Below are positions 36,001 to 40,126 of a stretch of DNA of 40,126 nt, piece after piece; position 1 is the stretch's first letter, and each line of letters starts with the position of its first letter. A model generated the notes under the pieces. It saw nothing but the letters and a program-made list of their open reading frames with translations. It was not told the DNA's origin and ran no database searches. The position numbers and the translations under genes were made by a program. The DNA comes from Bacteroidota bacterium (GTDB lineage: Bacteria > Bacteroidota > Bacteroidia > Bacteroidales > F082). The stretch is from positions 1 through 40,126 of the forward strand of contig QIKE01000005.1 in assembly GCA_003232915.1 (NCBI GenBank), read 5' to 3'.

Positions 36001-36750
36001 GCCATTACAATTACACAAAGTTCACGAACACATAATACACAAGAATTTTTAAACCTACCCAACGCTACTGTCGGTTTACTCCGGCTACACGTAAACGGAA
36101 ACGATTATCAGGACGAAACCATTATCCTGTTTAACGAAACGGCAACCAACGATGTCGATCCCGCTTATGATGCTTATAAACTTTTTGGAATTGACCAAGC
36201 TCCTCAATTATTCAGCTACGATAATAATAGCATACTCTCAATGAACGTACAACCTTTCGATGGCCCTGTTGAAACAATAGCTTTAGGTTTTGAAACCGGA
36301 ATATCCGGCGCATTTACCATCCGGGCCGAAGGATTGAATAATTTTGCAAATGATATGATTATAAGCCTCGAAGATACCAAAACAAATCAATTGATTAATC
36401 TACGCAACGATTCGTCATACAACTTTAATGCTGACTTTTACGAAGACCCGCATCGATTTATCATATATTTCGACCGCACCACGGTTGGCTTACTTGCATC
36501 TTCGAAACAAAACAAACAAAATGTTTTAATCTATCTTGACAACAATAATATACTAAATATTAAAAACCTTAATGGTAAAGCACTTGATGGCGAAGTGAAA
36601 ATTTATGACATACTCGGTAGGCTACAAAAAAATTCTAATATAAAAGGTAGTGCTTTGCAACAAATCAGTCTTCATCTAAAACAAGGAATATATGTTGTTG
36701 TTCTTAAAACTCAATTTAAAACCATTAGCAAACGAGTTAAAGTATTCTAA
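33010..36750 (+). CDS. Large T9SS-secreted protein with BNR/Asp-box propeller and type A sorting domain
   Basis: A 1246-residue exported protein. The ATG at 33010 gives a basic N-terminus and signal core (SLTFFLLLSGFAI). Residues about 40-740 contain many Asp-box-like repeats (SDDTCKTWT, SYDGGSSFV, STDGGASWTK, STDYGSTWHF, SVDGGTNYS), which suggest sialidase/Vps10-like beta-propellers. At about 743 comes WNGTGNWSDATNWSNG, typical of Bacteroidetes secreted proteins, then beta-rich modules. The last 75 residues form the type A T9SS sorting domain, with VKIYDILGRLQ, LKQGIYVVVLKT and the basic end SKRVKVF. No catalytic site was recognised, so binding or adhesion is as likely as hydrolysis. A PID-CTERM-like gene follows. 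Confidence 0.88.
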   Translation: MKNEYNYNEKVIYRFIHFISLTFFLLLSGFAITQERINLGLYGGASLDLAYDTNYRIFSAVRSPGSLFYSDDTCKTWTQAFPTDSLEYGTQQGWSGGRQLVTNLIGWIGIRTEEEGGTYNSSVISFYDGDSGTFRTAFNNEILSTIDPAASFARVSAVGITDHWFYIGMDNYLLRMNDTSTYGAHNVLFNLDTVSQADTCTEIQYIAAANTQSGFPLLIVTVPANTEPGNGKGKLLWFDGFSFIERPHPTETSGGGSTFVYYFQKVWIHPADTTLDTVIVSTKEKSLNTIKIFYSNTNGTNWTNITPISGTNWPLQNADYFKQWESSMPVSRGMRLSFPGGAYSDNFGASWSGGVVPDNAVAFSPNNPDLMIGSKNKGPQLSYDGGSSFVNPDNEGHAAVSITKIAQHNRKTYYVATKTGLGYTIAYHNNAVIGVRKWQPPYGDFPISGIGGDGGVTAVDIDPSDSLHVIVGYDNGFYYTTTGPTGFTQITPTDWNSGTHRDDYVNDVQFINSDTIIAVSGTGSNIWPSLLFDYGNIWLSTDGGASWTKSHPSDSGVDFEQGNTVAVAQRSSNTVVYVGCGYWDTSFPTVNGQLWKSTDYGSTWHFVNTGPTSQKSGSMIDSMPIYDIDVYPEAIDTLFLASGENLNFAFAKSVDGGTNYSYININPEGAFSSVMVHSDKPDIVSVAARRDLWRYNTILNSSTLVFEGLPGEFVPDLEYGSTILGTNMGLFKLSETPGSITTVWNGTGNWSDATNWSNGIPYNICKAIIHSGNVNVDIDGEASELVMNPQTALTIDSGKNVSINGNFTLKSDTSGYASFIDKGTFTVTGNIQVERYISQDQWHYLTPPVSNATANVFNSIYLKYWNESSQSWIYITNASDPLLAGKGYSTWSSGATTGNITLVYTGNLNTGDYSPAISLSGDTASNYGWNLLGNAYPSAFDWDNASIIKTHIDNTVYYWNGTQYVTYNGTTHIGSTGISQYVPSQQGFFVHAYDANPAITITQSSRTHNTQEFLNLPNATVGLLRLHVNGNDYQDETIILFNETATNDVDPAYDAYKLFGIDQAPQLFSYDNNSILSMNVQPFDGPVETIALGFETGISGAFTIRAEGLNNFANDMIISLEDTKTNQLINLRNDSSYNFNADFYEDPHRFIIYFDRTTVGLLASSKQNKQNVLIYLDNNNILNIKNLNGKALDGEVKIYDILGRLQKNSNIKGSALQQISLHLKQGIYVVVLKTQFKTISKRVKVF

Positions 36751-36882
36751 CTGGTCGGCTACAACAAAAAAGCAAACAGTTCATAAAGTCAAGACATAAA
36801 TAACCACGAATATTAGAATGAGATTCAATAAATAGTTTAAGACGTTTTTTGCCAAAAAAATTTCTCTACGGACACTGTAACC

Positions 36883-36890
36883 TACTTTTG
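36883..36890 (+). promoter_or_regulatory. -7 promoter element of the PID-CTERM-like gene
   Basis: TACTTTTG matches TAnnTTTG and lies in the 217-base gap after the T9SS gene, about 78 bases before the small gene. No -33 element was seen. Confidence 0.45.
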
Positions 36891-36967
36891 GACTTTCGTT
36901 TTTAAACTATACTACTCATTATAATATTCTAAAAAAACGGGTTTCAAAGGATTAATAAAAACTGATT

Positions 36968-37234
36968 ATGATAAATATTATTCACCTCACCTCTACTCAT
37001 TTTAAAAAAGTATTAATAACAATTCTATTAATTATTATTGTAAGTTTTGAGGTGAATGCAGCGGTAAATCCCCCCGACCCCGGCGGCGACCCTGCCGCCG
37101 GCGGGGGTACCCCTGTTGGTGGAGGTGCACCTATAGGTAATGGAGTTTACATTCTTTTATCAGCCGCCTCCGTCTATTCACTTCTGAAATTAAAAACGAA
37201 ACCATTGAAAGAAAATGATTCTCATAAGGTTTGA
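36968..37234 (+). CDS. Small exported PID-CTERM-like protein
   Basis: An 88-residue protein with an N-terminal signal or anchor (VLITILLIIIVSFEVNA), a Pro/Gly-rich middle starting NPPDPGGDPAAGGG, the PIGNGVYILLSAASVYSLL hydrophobic segment and a short basic tail. This layout matches the small Bacteroidetes proteins with the PID-CTERM sorting domain (consensus close to PIDGG plus a hydrophobic helix). Asp is Gly here, so the signature is imperfect. The Gly-rich part is encoded by GC-rich DNA that forms a hairpin (GGCGGC 37082-37087 with GCCGCC 37094-37099), unusual in this AT-rich region. Function is unknown. Confidence 0.65.
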   Translation: MINIIHLTSTHFKKVLITILLIIIVSFEVNAAVNPPDPGGDPAAGGGTPVGGGAPIGNGVYILLSAASVYSLLKLKTKPLKENDSHKV

Positions 37235-37471
37235 AAATTCCATCACATATGATAAGTTTTTCAAGTGGGCTTTTGTGTACTACCTTCCCGATACATCTTG
37301 CAGGAATGGCCTTTTGTGATTTAAAATTTTATTCAACCGGATACAAAAACCTCAAAAAATACCTTGATGACAAATATTAAATATTTTTAATAATGAATAA
37401 TACATTGCTTTACAGTCATTTAAACATTTGGATTTATAAATAAAAACCAATTAAAAATAGATGAATCATCC

Positions 37472-37479
37472 TATTTTTG
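37472..37479 (+). promoter_or_regulatory. Relict promoter of the MalY/PatB pseudogene
   Basis: TATTTTTG matches TAnnTTTG and is 20 bases before the ATG at 37499 of the broken aminotransferase gene. The 260 bases before it hold only a 43-residue open frame (37249-37380, ending KNLKKYLDDKY) that I cannot assign. Confidence 0.5.
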
Positions 37480-37498
37480 GTGTTTAAAATTTTAACCG

Positions 37499-37720
37499 AT
37501 GACATACAATTTTGATAAAATCATCAAAAGAGAAAATACGGATAACATAAAATACGATATGCGACATAATTATTTTGGCACTAAAAACCTTCTGCCTATG
37601 TGGGTAACCGATTCAGATTTCGAAACACCCTGTTTACGGTTATTCTTTTCGAACCGATGAATATTATGAGGCTATTGCAAACTGACTAAAACGGCCCATC
37701 ACTGAAATATTAATACCCTA
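37499..37720 (+). pseudogene. Truncated MalY/PatB-type PLP aminotransferase (C-S lyase) remnant
   Basis: The ATG at 37499 opens a frame with YNFDKIIKRENTDNIKYD, then FGTKNLLPMWVTDSDFETP, which is the N-terminus of MalY/PatB cystathionine beta-lyases. At about 37626 the match continues in another frame as HPVYGYSFRTDEYYEAIAN, with a TGA at 37683 where the family has Trp. A further shift gives HH, a second TGA at the expected Trp (37703), and NINT. About a dozen codons are missing at the first junction, and the remaining 300 or so residues of the enzyme are absent. The family cleaves cystathionine or cysteine; this copy cannot work. Confidence 0.82.
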
Positions 37721-37895
37721 AAGAATGACGAAATGCTGCTATACTTCAAACGGAGATAAATTTATTCGATGGGAATCGAAAAAGATGAGATAATTGCAAG
37801 TAATTGTAATTTGCTAATCCGAACAAACTCAAAAAAAACATTCTTCAGCGAAATAAAATATTGATATGCGTAAATTTAAAAAAGTGTTTTTTTAT

Positions 37896-38044
37896 GGCGG
37901 CCGAGCGGGCTTTCCGTTATAGTCCTCGCCCCAATGTTGTTTCGGCTATTGCGTTTGCAGGGGCTTCCTAACGTCAGCCCTGCCTCCGCAAGCCTCAATC
38001 AACATTGGCGCTACGGGCTGCCACTCCAATCCCTGCCGCTCCAA
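37896..38044. repeat. GC-rich palindromic intergenic repeat element
   Basis: About 150 bases of GC-rich sequence in an AT-rich gap. CCAATGTTG (37931-37939) and CAACATTGG (38000-38008) form a perfect nine-base inverted repeat, enclosing a second hairpin (GCAGGG 37957-37962 with CCCTGC 37978-37983). The left end GGGCTTTCCGTTATAGTCC and the right end ACTCCAATCCCTGCCGCTCC resemble, from memory, dispersed REP-like elements in Bacteroidetes genomes (typical core GGGCTTTCCGCTAT...ATCCCT). It has no open frame of note. No second copy is in this window. Confidence 0.65.
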
Positions 38045-38190
38045 CCCACAAAGCCTATCCCTATTTATTAATTTTATACATGCCACATTCTTAAAATCTT
38101 TTACTCAAGAACTCACTTAATTTCTTAAAAGGTCATAGAAAAAATTTACTTTCTTTCGCATTAGAAAAAACTTTTAAATTGATTTTTTAT

Positions 38191-38198
38191 TAAATTTG
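38191..38198 (+). promoter_or_regulatory. -7 promoter element of the SRPBCC gene
   Basis: TAAATTTG is a perfect TAnnTTTG match 28 bases before the ATG at 38226. No -33 element at normal spacing was seen. Confidence 0.55.
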
Positions 38199-38225
38199 CG
38201 TTCCTTTATCTAAAACATTTTTATA

Positions 38226-39212
38226 ATGAAAGCATTTAAATTTACCGTAATCGTTATTCTCGTCATCGGGGCAGTTTTGATGATTGTCCCTGTATTTTTA
38301 TCAAGCAGCGTTACCGTCAGCCGGCAAAAATGTATGAAAGCCGCTCCCGAAACGGTTTTCCGTCAAGTGAACAAACTAAAAAACTGGAACAACTGGAGTC
38401 CGTTTCGCACTGATTCAACACTCGTAATTACTTATAAAGGACAAAAACAGGGCGTTGGTGCTCATTTTGCATGGAAAGGACAGAAAATGGGAAAAGGAAG
38501 CCTATCAATAGCCGAAAGCAAAGCCTATAGTTTTATCAAAACCAAGCTTGATTTCGGCACGCAAGGTATGTCTTATGGCATATGGCAGTTCACACAAAAA
38601 GGCGACAGCACTTGCGTCGACTGGTCGGTACATATTACCAACTTGAAATATCCTTTTGGTCGATGGCTGGGCCTAATGATAAAAGGCGGAATGAAACCGT
38701 TCCTCGACAAAGGCCTATCGCAACTGAAAACGTTTAGCGAACAACAAAAACCACCTTTGAAAATCGAAGAAAAAGAATTGACAATTCAGCCCGTTATTCT
38801 AATCAACGATTCAACCACTATCAATGGAATTGGTAATTTGCTCACAAAAAATTTCGGAATACTATCTAAATTTACACAATTACAGCATATTGCTGTGGCC
38901 GGACATCCTTTTGCCATCTACTACAACTGGAATCCACAAGGATATACCAAAATAGGTGCAGGTTTTCCCGTTTCGCATAAAGTTAAAACAAAAGGCCCTA
39001 TTGAATATTTTGAGTTACCTGCCGGAAAAACGTTATTGGCAAAACATTTTGGCTCGTATAATACTAGCAACACACATAACCAAATCAACGATTATATGAA
39101 AGAACACCATTATAACTTGCGCGGTTTTATGTGGGAAGTTTATGTTACCAATCCTTTTGACGAACCCGATACCTCAAAATGGGAAACCGATATCTATTAT
39201 CCTGTAAAATAA
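38226..39212 (+). CDS. SRPBCC-domain / GyrI-like small-molecule-binding protein
   Basis: A 328-residue protein with an N-terminal hydrophobic helix (residues about 7-29), a polyketide-cyclase/SRPBCC domain (about 30-170, with APETVFRQVNKLKNWNNWSPF) and a C-terminal GyrI-like/AraC effector-binding domain (about 180-328, with IEYFELPAGKTLLAKHFGSYN and MWEVYVTNP). This two-domain arrangement is common in Bacteroidetes and is thought to bind small molecules; no enzyme activity is known to me. It is an isolated intact gene with its own promoter, between a repeat element and transposase remnants. Confidence 0.82.
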   Translation: MKAFKFTVIVILVIGAVLMIVPVFLSSSVTVSRQKCMKAAPETVFRQVNKLKNWNNWSPFRTDSTLVITYKGQKQGVGAHFAWKGQKMGKGSLSIAESKAYSFIKTKLDFGTQGMSYGIWQFTQKGDSTCVDWSVHITNLKYPFGRWLGLMIKGGMKPFLDKGLSQLKTFSEQQKPPLKIEEKELTIQPVILINDSTTINGIGNLLTKNFGILSKFTQLQHIAVAGHPFAIYYNWNPQGYTKIGAGFPVSHKVKTKGPIEYFELPAGKTLLAKHFGSYNTSNTHNQINDYMKEHHYNLRGFMWEVYVTNPFDEPDTSKWETDIYYPVK

Positions 39213-39284
39213 ACCGGTATGAGTTTAACTCGTACCTATATCATTTGTGGTATCGTATTGTTATATATTATACGGTGAGGCTTA

Positions 39285-39668
39285 TTGATATTTTCATCAG
39301 AAAAATCTATCTCAAAATTGAATTTAAAGACAATAAGATCTTTACACATCAGAGAAAACTTTCAACAGATATACGATGCTGCAACTAAGTCGGATATTGA
39401 AAAACTCTTGAAAAAATGGTATTTCTGGGCAACACACAGTAGAATAGAACCAATTAAACAAGCTACTTACACCATTAAAAATTGAGATGGAGTTGTAAAT
39501 TGGTTCGATAGTAAAATTAATAACGGCATTCTCGAAGGTTTAAACTCAATAATTCAGGCAGCGAAGGCAAAAGCCAGAGGTTATAAAACTTCCGGAAATT
39601 TCAAAATAATTGCTTATTTGATTACTGCTGATCTTGATTTTCAACAAATCAATCCCAACATCAATTGA
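39285..39668 (+). pseudogene. ISL3-family transposase remnant (C-terminal part)
   Basis: A truncated transposase with the ISL3 C-terminal signature: LKKWYFWATHSRIEPI, then, after an in-frame TGA at 39483 where the family has Trp, DGVVNWFDSKINNGILEG and LNSIIQAAKAKARGYKTSGN, ending DLDFQQINPNIN. Apart from that one stop the frame is open from 39285 to 39668. The first two thirds of the transposase, including most of the DDE core, are missing; the sequence before about 39320 shows no match. It is therefore inactive. Confidence 0.85.
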
Positions 39669-39687
39669 CCTCTAATTGTAATAAATA

Positions 39688-39710
39688 CCCACGCAAAGTG
39701 AGAAAGAGCC
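39688..39710 (+). mobile_element. Probable right terminal inverted repeat of the ISL3-type element
   Basis: CCCACGCAAAGTGAGAAAGAGCC follows the transposase remnant by 19 bases. Its outward reading begins GGCTCTTTC, as expected for ISL3-family ends. The left end is not present in the window. The adjacent AAAAAATT could be part of a target duplication but cannot be checked without the left side. Confidence 0.55.
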
Positions 39711-39720
39711 AAAAAATTTA

Positions 39721-40078
39721 TGGAAAGCTGTACATAAATTCTTTAAAAAAACAAAGCAATACTTATTGTTAGGGAAAAGTCAATCGCACAATTTTGATGC
39801 ACAGATAGCAGAAACAACCCCTAGTTTTATTTGGTATTTATTATGAACGATCTCATTATGGAATAAAAATAGACGGGCTATTCGTGCAAATATCTCAGGC
39901 GTCTGTGGAAGAAAATTTGGTAGTTGATTTAACCTTGATATTTATGGTGTTGTTAATTTCATTACGCCGGAACAGTGAGTATTCTGTTGAATTAAAAAAG
40001 CTACAAAGCGGCTATTTTTATTTTAAAACGGTGAGCATTCTATGGGGCTATAAGTGGAATGTTGCGATGTTGGAATAA
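39721..40078 (+). pseudogene. IS4-like DDE transposase remnant
   Basis: From 39721 the frame reads WKAVHKFFKKTKQYLLLGKS, then QSHNFDAQIAETT, which matches the C-terminal core of Bacteroidetes IS4-like transposases (the consensus around the catalytic Glu is like VEVFFKE...GKSQSxxFDAQIA). The expected Glu is Lys here. At the C-run 39818-39821 one extra base shifts the frame; the other frame then stays open to 40078 with GLFVQISQASVEENLVVDLT. The N-terminal part is absent. The match begins about ten bases after the ISL3 end, so the ISL3 element probably inserted into this gene. Confidence 0.6.
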
Positions 40079-40126
40079 TTCCTCCGGTATTGTGCTTATG
40101 TATTAAGCGGATGTCGTCGAACTCGA

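Noticed and set aside
37896-38044. GC-rich block as a structural RNA or tRNA-like gene
   Set aside because: The nested inverted repeats and end sequences fit a palindromic intergenic repeat better; there is no promoter before it and no tRNA or known riboswitch pattern.
39179-39388. A 69-residue frame overlapping the end of the SRPBCC gene
   Set aside because: It runs across the intergenic gap and is the wrong frame of the ISL3 remnant; there is no domain.
37683-39485. Reading TGA as Trp to restore the broken genes
   Set aside because: TGA is used as a normal stop in this window (for example uxs), and the MalY remnant also needs frameshifts and lacks most of its length.
1-40126. CRISPR arrays, tRNA and rRNA genes
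   Set aside because: No regularly spaced direct repeats, no cloverleaf-like sequence and no rRNA-like segment were seen on reading either strand.

Overview
The window reads as a chromosomal segment of a Bacteroidota organism, probably Bacteroidales or a near relative. It is AT-rich, has few Shine-Dalgarno sequences, and repeatedly shows the Bacteroidetes -7 promoter element TAnnTTTG 20-100 bases before genes. Lineage-typical proteins include a type IX secretion (T9SS) C-terminal sorting domain, a PID-CTERM-like small protein, a PorE-like OmpA protein, a GldI-like FKBP lipoprotein, alternative complex III (ActABCDEF) and a FeoA-FeoB fusion. Stop codons include TGA, so the code is the standard bacterial one. 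I saw no tRNA, rRNA or CRISPR array.

Layout. 0.2-5.2 kb (+): nucleotide-sugar genes (UDP-glucose dehydrogenase, UDP-glucuronate decarboxylase, an RmlD-like reductase) followed by a phosphohexomutase; together they could take hexose phosphate to UDP-xylose and feed a deoxysugar step for surface polysaccharide. 5.2-9.1 kb (-): nrnA-like DHH phosphoesterase followed by three FKBP lipoproteins with one, two and three FKBP modules. 9.3-11.2 kb (+): a PorE-like TPR / beta-propeller / CRD / OmpA protein. 11.6-19.5 kb (+): the complete actABCDEF operon for quinol oxidation, closed by a strong terminator and not followed by oxidase genes. 19.6-23.7 kb (+): a UbiA-family prenyltransferase, a DUF5063-like protein and FeoAB. 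23.7-24.7 kb: about 1 kb of low-coding, probably decayed DNA. 24.7-25.1 kb: a stand-alone Hpt phosphotransfer protein. 25.4-29.1 kb: a methionine gamma-lyase-like enzyme divergent from an Lrp/AsnC regulator, with an inverted repeat between them and a GT-C-type membrane protein behind the regulator. 29.1-30.0 kb: a Kv-type potassium channel with a C-terminal zinc ribbon. 30.0-32.8 kb (-): a TPR-containing LytS-type sensor kinase and LytTR response regulator. 33.0-37.2 kb (+): a 1246-residue T9SS-secreted protein and a small PID-CTERM-like protein.

The last 3 kb is an accessory or decaying region. It holds a broken MalY/PatB aminotransferase that still has its promoter, a GC-rich palindromic repeat element, an intact SRPBCC-GyrI-like gene, and remnants of two transposases, of which an ISL3-type element appears to sit inside an older IS4-like DDE gene.

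I found no clearly new multi-gene system. The parts most worth a second look are the 1-2-3 module FKBP ladder with a promoter nested in a terminator loop, the divergent lyase/Lrp locus with its 16-bp inverted repeat, the zinc-ribbon potassium channel, and the palindromic repeat with its neighbouring pseudogenes. Several start codons were moved downstream from the longest reading frame because a perfect -7 promoter element overlaps or lies downstream of the longer start.
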